This document shows, one piece after another, positions 20,103 through 29,181 of a stretch of 62,135 bases of DNA. This DNA comes from Planctomycetaceae bacterium (lineage in GTDB: Bacteria; Planctomycetota; Planctomycetia; Pirellulales; UBA1268): assembly GCA_947449135.1 (NCBI GenBank), contig CANFQO010000012.1, positions 1-62,135 on the forward strand, written 5' to 3'. A program made the position numbers and the translations under genes. Positions within the stretch are counted from its first letter, which is position 1. Each line of letters begins with the position of its first letter. The notes under the pieces were generated by a model. The model did no database searches, had not been told where the DNA came from, and saw only the letters and a list, made by a program, of their open reading frames with translations.

Positions 20103-20332
20103 GACGACAGATCACGGGTCAGGTCGCTCATCAGATCGCGGGCCGTTGTGCGGCTACCCTTGCCAGACGCCAGATCGGCCTCCGCCTCGCGCACGTCTGC
20201 AATCAACTGCTGCCGCCGCAGAGCAGCCAGCCGCATCCGGACAACATCGACCAACTCCGCCTGCTGCTCCGGAGGAAGTTGGCCGATCGCGTCAAGCAAG
20301 GCGTCGAAGGTGGGGATAGAAATCATGGGCAT
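20099..20332 (-). CDS. Antitoxin of the RelE-like pair
   Basis: 77 residues, rich in charged and helix-forming residues (LPPEQQAELVDVVRMRL), ending in a flexible acidic/Ser-rich tail. It lies directly upstream of the RelE-like toxin with a 4-nt overlap, the usual antitoxin-first order. The first ATG is at 20332; an ATG at 20326 in the same frame is also possible. The DNA-binding fold is not obvious; it could be a short coiled antitoxin without a separate DNA-binding domain. Confidence 0.7.
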   Translation of the reverse strand: MPMISIPTFDALLDAIGQLPPEQQAELVDVVRMRLAALRRQQLIADVREAEADLASGKGSRTTARDLMSDLTRDLSS

Positions 20333-20478
20333 TCCCGTGTCGCGTGAGGAAATCGGTCCCGCCAGAAACCTAACTTATTCTACGCATCACATCGGGATCG
20401 AGAAACGGGTCGCCAAACTGGTATAGTTCCGCAACTGCTTCGTGATTCTGGCACTTAATCATCAATGCAGCGGATCTT

Positions 20479-21489
20479 ATGGCTTCAGACAACACCCTCG
20501 CGCCCCGGATCGTGTCGCTCCTGCCGGCTGCCACGGAGATCGCGGCGGCGCTGGGGCTTGAGGGGAATCTCGTCGGACGGTCGCACGAATGCGATGAGCC
20601 GGCCGGCGTGGCCAGCCTGCCCGCCCTGACGGCAGCCCGCATCGACGCCTCGGCCCCGAGCCGGGAGATCCATGACCAAGTGACGCAGATCGGGAAGGCC
20701 CTCAGCGAAACCGCCATCACGCGAACGACCGCAGGCAACGCCGCGGCCTGCGCCATCGGCACCTCCGCCGCCCTCTACACGCTCGATGTCGACACGCTCG
20801 CTAGCCTCAAGCCCGATCTGATCCTCACGCAGGCCGCCTGCGACGTCTGTGCAATTTCGGCCGCCGACGTCGAGGCCGCGGTGCAGAAGGCAGGCGTGAA
20901 CACACAGGTGCTCGCCCTTTCGCCAGCCACGTTTGCCGACCTACTCTCTGACATTCGTGCCGTGGGCAAGGCCACGGGCCGGCTGGCCCAGGCGCGGGAA
21001 GTGGTGGCTCGATTGCGCGCTCGGATCGCCTCCGTAGCCTGCCGGGTCGGCACGTTCTCCGACCGGCCCCGTGTCGCCGTGATCGAGTGGCTCGACCCGC
21101 CGATGGCCGCGGGCAACTGGGTGCCGGAGATGGTCCGCCTGGCTGGCGGGGAGGACCTGCTCGGCAAGGCGGGCGGCCACTCGCACTGGATCTCTTGGGA
21201 CGACGTCGCCGCCGCCGATCCCGACGTCGTGATCCTCGTGCCCTGTGGATTCACGCTCGATCGCGTGGTCGCCGAGGCAGCCTCAGCGGCGGTACAGCCG
21301 CATCTCAAGAAACTACGCGCCTGCCGCGAGGGCAATGTTGTCGCCGTCGACGGCCACCACCTCTTCAACCGGCCTGGACCGCGGCTGGTCGACTCGCTCG
21401 AAGTGCTGGCGGAGATCGTGCACCCGGGCAGGTTCGCGTTTGCGACAACGCGGCGGTTTGCCCAGCGACTCTTCTCCCCGCCTACCTGA
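20479..21489 (+). CDS. BtuF-like cobalamin/metal-binding protein, no signal peptide
   Basis: 336 residues in the periplasmic-binding-protein fold of class III (PF01497-like). The N-terminal domain opens with RIVSLLPAATEIAAALG and GRSHECDEP, a signature of BtuF-like cobalamin-binding proteins; a long helix (residues about 165-190) links it to the C-terminal domain with PDVVILVPCGF. No signal peptide or lipobox is present, so it would act in the cytoplasm unless the start is wrong. No btuCD permease or ATPase lies nearby. The 3' end overlaps the convergent ThuA gene by 8 nt. Confidence 0.7.
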   Translation: MASDNTLAPRIVSLLPAATEIAAALGLEGNLVGRSHECDEPAGVASLPALTAARIDASAPSREIHDQVTQIGKALSETAITRTTAGNAAACAIGTSAALYTLDVDTLASLKPDLILTQAACDVCAISAADVEAAVQKAGVNTQVLALSPATFADLLSDIRAVGKATGRLAQAREVVARLRARIASVACRVGTFSDRPRVAVIEWLDPPMAAGNWVPEMVRLAGGEDLLGKAGGHSHWISWDDVAAADPDVVILVPCGFTLDRVVAEAASAAVQPHLKKLRACREGNVVAVDGHHLFNRPGPRLVDSLEVLAEIVHPGRFAFATTRRFAQRLFSPPT

Positions 21490-22513
21490 GATCCTCGGGC
21501 TTCACGCCCTTCTTGAAGCCGTCGCCCCTAAACGGCAGCGGCTCGAAGGTGCCTACGATATTCACGTTTGAAGCTGACGGAATCTGGCTCTCCATCCCCG
21601 TCGCCCAGTAGCAGGCATTCACGAGCATCCGCCGCGTGCCGGTGCTCACCAGGTCGGTCGACGAGCCCATGGTGGTCGTAAATACCCGGCCTGTCGGGCC
21701 GCCGCCCACGCTATACGTCTTCACCCATGCCACCGGCATCATCGGCTCGTTCTTCTTGGCATCCTCCCCCTCGACGACCGGCGACCCCGGGTTCATGCCT
21801 TCGAGCACCTGCCCCAAGACCAGCGGCTCACAGTCGCCCGGTAGCGGCAGGCGAACGGTGTAGACGTCGGTATCGCCCCAGATGTCACCCTCACCGATGC
21901 CGCGGAGAATCGGGTGATCCTTGGCCTCCGGAACGATCAGGCCCCGGGTGCTCTCCTGACCGTGATGGCCGTGGTGGTTGATCCACGTCTCACCAAGCAC
22001 CTGTCGGCCGAAGCCCTGCGGCATCGTGTCGCCCGTCTGATTCCAGCCGTAGTGCGAGTAGGGTCGATCCTTCGGAATGTTAAAGGCGTGGGTCGCCGTT
22101 CGCATGCCGATCACCGGTTTGCCGGTCTTCAGATAGTCGTCGATCTCCTTCATCTGCGCATCGGGCAGATTGCGAAACCGCGTGGCAATCACCATCAGGT
22201 CGGCTTTGCGCAGCGATTCGAGGCCCGGGATGTTGTCAGACTGATTTGGGTTGATCTCACCCGTGGCCGGATCGATCGCATAGAGCACCGTGCAGTTGAA
22301 GCCGTGGTGTTTGGCGAGGATTTTTGCGAGCTGCGTGAGTCCCTCCTCGCTGCGGTATTCCTCGTCGCCGCTGATGAGCACGACCTGCTTCCCCTTCCCC
22401 GGCCCCTCGCCCCCTTCCACCACGAGCCACGGATCGGCGGCTCTTGAATGTGAAGCCACCAGAGCGGCAGAGCACGCGAACAAGAAGAGCGCAATGGAGC
22501 ACAGGCGATTCAT
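21482..22513 (-). CDS. Exported ThuA-like protein
   Basis: 343 residues from the ATG at 22513; AGGAA sits about 7 nt upstream, whereas the ATG at 22537 has no site. Residues 1-26 form a signal peptide (ALFLFACSAALVASHSRAA). The body has the glutamine-amidotransferase-like ThuA fold: KQVVLISGDEEYRSEEG, FNCTVLYAIDP, ADLMVIATRFRNLP and GKPVIGMRTATHAF, with His-rich NHHGHHG. ThuA proteins have been linked to trehalose or other sugar use; in planctomycetes they usually sit with exported cytochrome/DUF1501 genes, as here. It is the third gene of a minus-strand run. Confidence 0.75.
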   Translation of the reverse strand: MNRLCSIALFLFACSAALVASHSRAADPWLVVEGGEGPGKGKQVVLISGDEEYRSEEGLTQLAKILAKHHGFNCTVLYAIDPATGEINPNQSDNIPGLESLRKADLMVIATRFRNLPDAQMKEIDDYLKTGKPVIGMRTATHAFNIPKDRPYSHYGWNQTGDTMPQGFGRQVLGETWINHHGHHGQESTRGLIVPEAKDHPILRGIGEGDIWGDTDVYTVRLPLPGDCEPLVLGQVLEGMNPGSPVVEGEDAKKNEPMMPVAWVKTYSVGGGPTGRVFTTTMGSSTDLVSTGTRRMLVNACYWATGMESQIPSASNVNIVGTFEPLPFRGDGFKKGVKPEDLR

Positions 22514-22544
22514 GGACAGGTTCCTGAAGGGACTCATAGAAGAA

Positions 22545-23978
22545 TCAACTTAAAATACCATTCACCACATGCCCATGCACGTCGGTGAGCCTGAAGTCGC
22601 GGCCCTGGTAGCGGAACGTGAGCCGCTCGTGGTCGAGGCCGAGGCAGTGCAGGATCGTGGCCTGCAGATCGTGCACATGCACCTCGTCCCGCGCGACATG
22701 AAAACCCAGCTCGTCGGTCTCACCGTAGCTGATGCCACCCTTCACGCCACCGCCGGCGAGCCACATGGTGAAGGCATTGGGATGGTGGTCGCGGCCCATC
22801 GAACGGCCGAGCACGGCGCTAGCCTCCACCATCGGCGTGCGGCCGAACTCGCCCCCCCAGACGACGAGCGTGCTGTCGAGCATGCCGCGCCGCTTCAGAT
22901 CGGACACGAGTGCGGCGCTCGCCCGGTCGGTTGCCACACAGTTGTTCTTCACGTTGCCCGCGACGTCGGAATGACCATCCCAGCCCTCGTGGTAGATCGT
23001 CACGAACCGCACGCCCCGCTCCACCAGCCGCCGCGCAATCAAGCAAGCCCGCGCGAAGCTCGCCTCCTCGGCCTTGCAGCCATAGAGACCAAGCGTCTCG
23101 GCCGTCTCGTCGGCCAGATTCATCAGCTCCGGCGCCGACGTCTGCAGCCGGTGGGCCATCTCGTAGCTGGCGATCCGGGTGGCGATCTCGGGATCGCCGT
23201 CGGCCAGGAGCCGGCGGCGGTTGAGCGCCGACACCACCCCCAGCGTGTCTCCCGCCAACCGCCGGTCGGCGCCGTCGGGCGACTGCACGTTGAGGATCGG
23301 CGGACCGCCGTTGCGAAACCGCGTGCCCGTATAGACGCTCGGCATAAAGCCGCTCGACCAGGTGGCCGCCCCGCCGCTGACGCCCCCGCCCGTGCTCATC
23401 ACCACGAAGGCCGGCAGCTGATCGCTCTCGCTACCCAGGCCGTAGGTCACCCACGAGCCCAGGCTCGGCCGGCCTGGCTGGGCAAAGCCGCAGTTCATGA
23501 AGATCTGGGCCGGCGCATGATTGAACTGGTCGGTACGACAGCTCTTCACGATCGCGATGTCGTCGACCACCGTGGCGAGGTGCGGCAGCACCTCCGAGAG
23601 CTCTGCTCCGCACTGGCCGTGCCGTGAAAACCGAAACCGCGGCCCCAGCACGGCAGCATCTGGCCGAATGAAGGCATACCGCTGCCCGCCGATCACCTCG
23701 GGCGGGATCGGCTTCCCCTCGATCGCCGCCAGCTTCGGCTTGTGGTCGAACATGTCGAGCTGGCTCGGCGCCCCTGCCATGAAGAGCTGAATGACCGCCT
23801 TGGCCTTGCCTGGAAAATGCGGCGGCCGAACCGCGAGCGGAGCCTCTTGAATCAGGCTGCCACGCGCCGGGGCAGCACGACCAAGCGTATCGGCCAACAG
23901 CCCGGCCAGCGCGATCTTGCCGACGCCAACACCGCACTGCTCGAAGAAGTGCCGCCGTGTGATCTCGAGGAGGTTCAT
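22545..23978 (-). CDS. DUF1501 (sulfatase-like) exported protein
   Basis: 477 residues. The N-terminus carries a Tat-like signal (TRRHFFEQCGVGVGKIALAG). The rest fits DUF1501 (PF07394), an alkaline-phosphatase-superfamily fold: FMAGAPSQLDMFDHKP near residue 66, VVWGGEFGRTP and GRDHHPNAFTMWLAGGG. The metal-site residues D and H in these motifs are present. DUF1501 proteins pair almost always with a DUF1549/DUF1553 cytochrome, and here that gene lies 8 nt upstream. The biochemical role is not established. Confidence 0.85.
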   Translation of the reverse strand: MNLLEITRRHFFEQCGVGVGKIALAGLLADTLGRAAPARGSLIQEAPLAVRPPHFPGKAKAVIQLFMAGAPSQLDMFDHKPKLAAIEGKPIPPEVIGGQRYAFIRPDAAVLGPRFRFSRHGQCGAELSEVLPHLATVVDDIAIVKSCRTDQFNHAPAQIFMNCGFAQPGRPSLGSWVTYGLGSESDQLPAFVVMSTGGGVSGGAATWSSGFMPSVYTGTRFRNGGPPILNVQSPDGADRRLAGDTLGVVSALNRRRLLADGDPEIATRIASYEMAHRLQTSAPELMNLADETAETLGLYGCKAEEASFARACLIARRLVERGVRFVTIYHEGWDGHSDVAGNVKNNCVATDRASAALVSDLKRRGMLDSTLVVWGGEFGRTPMVEASAVLGRSMGRDHHPNAFTMWLAGGGVKGGISYGETDELGFHVARDEVHVHDLQATILHCLGLDHERLTFRYQGRDFRLTDVHGHVVNGILS

Positions 23979-23986
23979 GATGGTGC

Positions 23987-26900
23987 CTACCTTTTTACGA
24001 CCGCTTCATCGAGGTTCATCACAGCCCGGGCCGTCAACATCCAGGCGGCCAGTTCCATCGCGTCGGCGCTGGCTTCAGCCGGCATCGACGCAGCGCCTCC
24101 AGCCAGCTTCGCGGCATCAAGTTCACCTGCCGCCACTCGCTGCCGCTGCATGTGGAGAAAGTCCATCATCGCCCGCTGCTCGTCGGCGTCGAACTCCCGC
24201 GAGAGCACCCGTCGTGCCAGTTCGCGAAGCCGGGTCGCATCGTCGGTGCCGGCTGCCAGCACCGTCTTTCCGAGCGACTGGGCCACCTCCACAAACATCG
24301 GGTCATTCAGAAGCGTGAGGGCCTGCAGCGCCGAGTTGGAGACCTCGCGACGGGCAATGCAGGCCTCGCCACTGGGCCCGTCGAACGTGGTCGTAAATGC
24401 GAACGGCGCCGTCCGCTTCTGATAGGTGTAGATGCTGCGGCGGAACCGGTCCTCGCCGCCGCTGACGTTCCACTTGCCACCACCCCAGGCCGCCTCCGTC
24501 ACGCCGTCGGGCTGCGGCGGCCGCACGCCGGGCCCATACATTTTCGTGGACAACAGCCCCGCCGCAGCGAGGGCAGAATCCCTGATCACCTCGGCCTCCA
24601 GCCGAACCCGCGGGCCACGCGCTCCAAGAGCGTTTTTTGGATCCCGCTCGACCAACGCCTCTGGCGCCACCGAAGCCTGGCGGTAGGTCGCGCTCGTGAC
24701 GAGAAGCCGGTGCAGTCGCTTCATCGACCAGCCCATGCCGCCGCTGCGGGTGTCAGCCATGAACGTGGTCGCCAGCCAGTCGAGCAGCGACGGGTGGCTC
24801 GGCGGCTCGCTCTGGTAGCCAAAATCCTCGACCGTCGCGACCAGGCCGCGGCCAAAGAGCGTCTGCCACTGCCGGTTGACCGTCACCCGCGCAGTCAGCG
24901 GGTTGTCGGCGGAGACGAGCCAGTTTGCCAGCGCCAGCCGGTTGGCCGACACGCCCGGCGGCAACTGCGGTAGGAACGACGGCACGGCGGCCGGCACCTC
25001 CTGCTTCGGCTGCGTGTATTCACCACGATGGTGGAGGAATGTCTTCCGCGGATTGTCGGCCGGCCGCTCCTGCAGCACGAGCGTCGTCTGGCCAGCCCGA
25101 AGGCTGTGCTCGAGTTCTCGGATCTGCTTGATCGGCTCGGCCAGCTCCGGCGCACTGGCAAGGAAGCGACGGAATACTCGCTCCCGTTCGGCGGCCGACC
25201 GCTGGTCTTCCGTCTTGGCAAGCGCCGCCTCGACGTCGGAAGCATGGCCCCGCGACTCCGCATTGTCTGCCGCCGTGATCGACAGCCGGAAGCAGCCAAG
25301 CGGACAGGCGAAGTGCCGCTCAAACCGCATCGTCAGCGTGAGCGACGTGCCGGGAGCGAGCTCTTCAGCCAGTTGGAATACGGCCGCATGAGCCCTGCCC
25401 TGATCGCCATTCGTGCTCCAGCCGCTCGACATGTCGCCGTCAATCGCTTTCGTGGCAGTGCTCTCGACCTTGCTCTTGGCCGCCGTACCGCCAAACGAGT
25501 CGGTCGCATGCGTCAGCGTCAGCCGTTTCCCACCCGCTGTCGCCTCCATCTCCGAGAGGAAGAAATCGCCCTTCGGTCCCTCATAGAAACACATGCCGGG
25601 GCCATGATCCGGAAGGCTCTCGTCGGGCAGCACCTCCAGACGCACGGCCCTGATCGGCTGATCCGACGGCGGCAGTTCAATCTCGTAGACGTCGCTCTTG
25701 GTACTGTCGCCGCTGCCGAGAATCGAGCCATCATCACGGACAACGAGGTGCGGCATACTGGTTTTCAGCGTCGTCGGCCGGATGACCTTCCAGGCCACAG
25801 CCCGCGCCGACTCCTCGCGGTTCCACGCCTCGAACCGCTCCGCGAGGGAGACCACCTGTTTCGCCTCGGCCGCGGGCGGATGCGGACTGCTCTCGCCCGA
25901 CCCGGCGGCCGCCACCTGCTCTGCTTCCGCAGCCGTCGGCACGGGCCACTTCGTCGGCAACTCTGCCCAAAGGTTTTCGATCTGCCGCGCTGTCTCGCTC
26001 TGCTGCCGTTCGCGGTCGGCATTCGGAATCCGCCACTCGGGCTCGTCGGCGTTGTTGAGCAACGCCATCAACGAAAAATAATCGGTGTGCAGAATCGGAT
26101 CGAACTTGTGCGTGTGGCACTGGGCGCAGGCGGTGGTGAGGCCCAGCCAGGTGGTGCCGGTCGTGCCCACGCGGTCGACCATGGCAAGGTAGCGGAACTC
26201 CAGCGGATCGATCCCGCCCTCTTCGTTGAGCATAGTGTTACGGTGGAAGCCGGTGGCGATGATGTCGTCAGGCGTGGCCCCGGGCAGCAGGTCGCCAGCA
26301 ATCTGACGGATGGTGAACTGGTCGAACGGCATGTCGTCGTTCAAGGCACGGATCACCCAGTCGCGATAGGGCCAGATCTGACGGTCGCGGTCTTTTTCAT
26401 AGCCGTTGGTGTCGGCGTACCTCGCGAGATCGAGCCACCGCCGCGCCCACCGCTCGCCATAGCGGGGGCTCGCCAGCAGCCTGTCCACAAGTTTCTCATA
26501 GGCATCGGGCGACGAATCAGCGAGGAACGCGTCGAGATCGGCGAGTGTGGGCGGCAGGCCGACGAGATCGAGATGCACCCGCCGGCAGAGCGCGGCCCGA
26601 TCAGCCTCGGGGCTGGGTGTGAGCCCCTCCTGTTCGAGCCTCGCCAGCACGAACCGGTCGATCTCGTTCTTCGGCCAGACGGTGTTCTTCACCGTCGGCA
26701 GGGATGGACGAACAGGTTTCACAAACGCCCAGTGCGGCCGGTATTCCGCGCCGGCGGCGATCCAGTCGGTGAGAATCTGCCGCTCGCGATCGGTGAGCAC
26801 GACCTTCGTGTGCGGCGGCGGCATGACCAGGTCGGGATCGGTGCTCGTAATCCGGGCGATGAGTTCGCTGTCATCGGGATGGCCCGGCACAATTGCTCTG

Positions 26901-27112
26901 GTACCGCTATCGAGCTCGCGGAGGGCCTCCTCCCGCAGGTCGAGCCGCAGGCCCGCCTCGCGGTGACCTTCATCCGGCCCGTGGCACTTGAAGCAGCGGT
27001 TGGAGAGGACCGGCCTGACCTCGCGGGCGAAGTCGGGGGCGGCCGCCTGACCGACGGCGCTGGGCCACAGAATGCAGCCGGCCGCGAGCACGAGGAGCGT
27101 TTGGCTGTTCAT
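23987..27112 (-). CDS. PSD1-type cytochrome with DUF1549/DUF1553
   Basis: 1,041 residues. A signal peptide (residues 1-25) precedes a planctomycete cytochrome domain with the haem motif CFKCH at residues 40-44. DUF1549 follows (about 150-360, starting near DEIDRFVLARLEQEG), then a long middle region including a carbohydrate-binding-like stretch (about 440-620), and DUF1553 (about 720-990, with NPLTARVTVNRQWQ). It is the first gene of the PSD1-DUF1501-ThuA run. The family is characteristic of planctomycetes and thought to work in the periplasm on polysaccharide-linked chemistry; its reaction is unknown. Confidence 0.88.
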   Translation of the reverse strand: MNSQTLLVLAAGCILWPSAVGQAAAPDFAREVRPVLSNRCFKCHGPDEGHREAGLRLDLREEALRELDSGTRAIVPGHPDDSELIARITSTDPDLVMPPPHTKVVLTDRERQILTDWIAAGAEYRPHWAFVKPVRPSLPTVKNTVWPKNEIDRFVLARLEQEGLTPSPEADRAALCRRVHLDLVGLPPTLADLDAFLADSSPDAYEKLVDRLLASPRYGERWARRWLDLARYADTNGYEKDRDRQIWPYRDWVIRALNDDMPFDQFTIRQIAGDLLPGATPDDIIATGFHRNTMLNEEGGIDPLEFRYLAMVDRVGTTGTTWLGLTTACAQCHTHKFDPILHTDYFSLMALLNNADEPEWRIPNADRERQQSETARQIENLWAELPTKWPVPTAAEAEQVAAAGSGESSPHPPAAEAKQVVSLAERFEAWNREESARAVAWKVIRPTTLKTSMPHLVVRDDGSILGSGDSTKSDVYEIELPPSDQPIRAVRLEVLPDESLPDHGPGMCFYEGPKGDFFLSEMEATAGGKRLTLTHATDSFGGTAAKSKVESTATKAIDGDMSSGWSTNGDQGRAHAAVFQLAEELAPGTSLTLTMRFERHFACPLGCFRLSITAADNAESRGHASDVEAALAKTEDQRSAAERERVFRRFLASAPELAEPIKQIRELEHSLRAGQTTLVLQERPADNPRKTFLHHRGEYTQPKQEVPAAVPSFLPQLPPGVSANRLALANWLVSADNPLTARVTVNRQWQTLFGRGLVATVEDFGYQSEPPSHPSLLDWLATTFMADTRSGGMGWSMKRLHRLLVTSATYRQASVAPEALVERDPKNALGARGPRVRLEAEVIRDSALAAAGLLSTKMYGPGVRPPQPDGVTEAAWGGGKWNVSGGEDRFRRSIYTYQKRTAPFAFTTTFDGPSGEACIARREVSNSALQALTLLNDPMFVEVAQSLGKTVLAAGTDDATRLRELARRVLSREFDADEQRAMMDFLHMQRQRVAAGELDAAKLAGGAASMPAEASADAMELAAWMLTARAVMNLDEAVVKR

Positions 27113-27186
27113 ATCCCTCCATTATTCCACGCCGGAAGCAGCGCAGCCACTGCAGGGGGAAACGGCTTCCGGATAGACTTTCTTGC

Positions 27187-28044
27187 ATGCACAAGAAAAC
27201 ACCCGTCACGCTGTTGTTTGCCGCCATCTGCGCGTTCGTTTTCTGCCAGCCACCAGCGTGTGGTGAGACGCCGAACGAGCCGCCGCAGAAAGAGTTGATC
27301 CTGCCCGGCGAGGTCTTTTCCGTGGAGGGCCGGACAGCCTTTCTCTTCACGCCCGCCAACCGGCCTGACGACTCGGCCGCACCCGCGGCGGGACCGAAGC
27401 CGTGGATCCTGTATTCACCCACACTCCCCTGCTGCCCTGACAAGGCAGAAGAATGGATGCACGAGCAGTTCACGCGGGCCGGCATCGCCGTCGCCGGTAT
27501 CGACACGGGTGAGTCGTATGGCAGCCCTGCGGCGGTGAAGGCGGCGGAGTCGCTCCACGCCGAGCTGGTGCGACGAGGCTACGCCACCAAGCCGGCGGTG
27601 CTCGGCCGCAGCCGCGGCGGCCTCTGGGCGAGCAGTTGGGCGATCGCCCATCCCGAACTCACGGCGGGCGTCGGCGGCATCTATCCGGTCTACGACTGGC
27701 GGACCTATCCCGGGATCGAAACGGCGGCCGTCGCCTATGGCCTCACGCCGGCCGAACTCACCGCCCAAGCCGCCGCCCTCTGTCCGATCGAACGCATCGA
27801 CGTGGCGGCGAAGGCGGGTGTTCCCTTCTGCATCATCCATGGCGATGACGACACGGTCGTGCCGCTCGGCCCCAACTCGGCCACCCTCAAACAACGGTAC
27901 GAGGCCGCTGGCCGGGGTGATCTGGTCACGCTGATCGTGGCCAAGGGCCAGGGGCACAGTTTCTGGGAAGGCTTCTTCCACTGTCAGGAACTGGTCGATT
28001 TCCTGATCGACCGGGCCCGTGCCGGCGCTGGCGCCGCCCGCTGA
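27187..28044 (+). CDS. Secreted alpha/beta hydrolase
   Basis: 285 residues. A signal peptide runs to about residue 25 (CQPPACGE). The alpha/beta-hydrolase core shows a nucleophile elbow GRSRGG (Ser), an acid loop HGDDDTVVP and a histidine in KGQGHSFWEG, so the triad is complete. Length and order resemble dienelactone-hydrolase or prolyl-peptidase-type enzymes. The substrate cannot be inferred. It is divergent from the PSD1 operon, sharing a 74-bp intergenic region. Confidence 0.7.
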   Translation: MHKKTPVTLLFAAICAFVFCQPPACGETPNEPPQKELILPGEVFSVEGRTAFLFTPANRPDDSAAPAAGPKPWILYSPTLPCCPDKAEEWMHEQFTRAGIAVAGIDTGESYGSPAAVKAAESLHAELVRRGYATKPAVLGRSRGGLWASSWAIAHPELTAGVGGIYPVYDWRTYPGIETAAVAYGLTPAELTAQAAALCPIERIDVAAKAGVPFCIIHGDDDTVVPLGPNSATLKQRYEAAGRGDLVTLIVAKGQGHSFWEGFFHCQELVDFLIDRARAGAGAAR

Positions 28045-28152
28045 CCACTCCACTGCAGCACGGTGTCGGCTGATTCGACATCGTCCTTGGTCGAGGGTAT
28101 TACTAGGAGCCACCCTCACGGTGGTTCTCCCCTCGGCCTCCACGGCATCTCC

Positions 28153-29154
28153 ATGGCAGACTTTCCCCGTTTTCCGAATCAGTCCCGCACGCCTGGCCTG
28201 CCGGCCGGCGGCCTTCCCATCAAGTGGCTCGCGGTGGCGGCGGTGGCGGTCCTGCTCGGCTCGGGCCTGGCCCGCGGCGTCTACACCGTCGGCCCCGAGA
28301 GCGTGGGAGTCATCCAGCGGTTTGGCCGGTTTGTCGGCACGGTCGGCCCGGGACTGCGGTTCAAGCTGCCCTTCGGCATCGACACCGTCACGATCCTGCC
28401 GGTGAAGCGGCAGCTCAAGATGGAATTCGGTTTCGGCTCCGCCGGTGCCAGCAATCCGGATCAGGCCGCCTCCGGCCCCGAGCAGAATCGGGAGAGCGAC
28501 ATGGTGACGGGCGACCTGAATGCCGCGCACGTCGAGTGGGTCGTGCAGTATGAGATCAGCGACCCCGAACTGTATCTCTTCAACCACCGGGAGCCAGGCC
28601 CGACGCTCCGCGATCTTGCCGAGAGCGTGATGCGGGAGGTGGTGGGCGACCGCACGGTTGACGAGGTGCTCACGGTCGGCCGTCAGGGGATCGAGAACGA
28701 CGCGATCACGAAGCTCACCGCCCTCGTGCAGGATCTCGGCATGGGGCTCCGAGTTCAGCAGGTGCAGCTCAAGAACGTCCACCCACCCGAGGCCGTCCAG
28801 CGGTCGTTCGACGAGGTCAACCGCGCCCAGCAGGAGCGGGAGCAGATGATCAATCAGGCCAACGGCGAATACAACAAGGTCGTGCCACGGGCCAGCGGCG
28901 AGGCCGACAAGAAACTCCGCGAGGCTGAAGGCTTCGCGCTCAAGCGAGTGAACGAGGCCCAGGGCGACGTGGCCCGGTTCAAGTCGCTGCTCGAACAGTA
29001 TGAAAAAGCCCCCGACGTCACCCGCCAACGGCTTTACTTGGAGACGCTCTCAGAAGTGCTGCCGCAGCTCGGCGGCAAGGTGATCCTCGACGCCGACGCC
29101 AAGCAGTTCCTCCCGCTGATGAATCTGCAGCAGCTCGATGCCAAAAAGCCATAG
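28153..29154 (+). CDS. hflK: HflK, membrane SPFH protein
   Basis: 333 residues from the ATG at 28153 (MADFPRFP); an upstream GTG at 28063 in frame would add 30 poorly conserved residues. One N-terminal membrane segment (WLAVAAVAVLLGSGLA) precedes an SPFH/band-7 domain starting with VGPESVGVIQRFGRF and a coiled region ending LMNLQQLDAK. HflK forms a ring complex with HflC that encloses and regulates the FtsH protease in the inner membrane. hflC follows 27 nt downstream, the conserved order. Confidence 0.9.
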   Translation: MADFPRFPNQSRTPGLPAGGLPIKWLAVAAVAVLLGSGLARGVYTVGPESVGVIQRFGRFVGTVGPGLRFKLPFGIDTVTILPVKRQLKMEFGFGSAGASNPDQAASGPEQNRESDMVTGDLNAAHVEWVVQYEISDPELYLFNHREPGPTLRDLAESVMREVVGDRTVDEVLTVGRQGIENDAITKLTALVQDLGMGLRVQQVQLKNVHPPEAVQRSFDEVNRAQQEREQMINQANGEYNKVVPRASGEADKKLREAEGFALKRVNEAQGDVARFKSLLEQYEKAPDVTRQRLYLETLSEVLPQLGGKVILDADAKQFLPLMNLQQLDAKKP

Positions 29155-29181
29155 GCCCCCGCCCACCCGCACGATCCGACC

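Noticed and set aside
20333-20478. Cobalamin riboswitch upstream of the BtuF-like gene
   Set aside because: The gap is only 146 bp and no B12-box-like sequence is visible.
25028-27298. A 756-codon open frame on the plus strand opposite the PSD1 cytochrome gene
   Set aside because: The minus-strand gene has CxxCH, DUF1549 and DUF1553 motifs; the plus-strand text is Arg/Gly/His-rich shadow typical of high-GC DNA.
27415-29028. A 537-codon minus-strand frame across the hydrolase and hflK
   Set aside because: It crosses two well-supported plus-strand genes and has no family motif.
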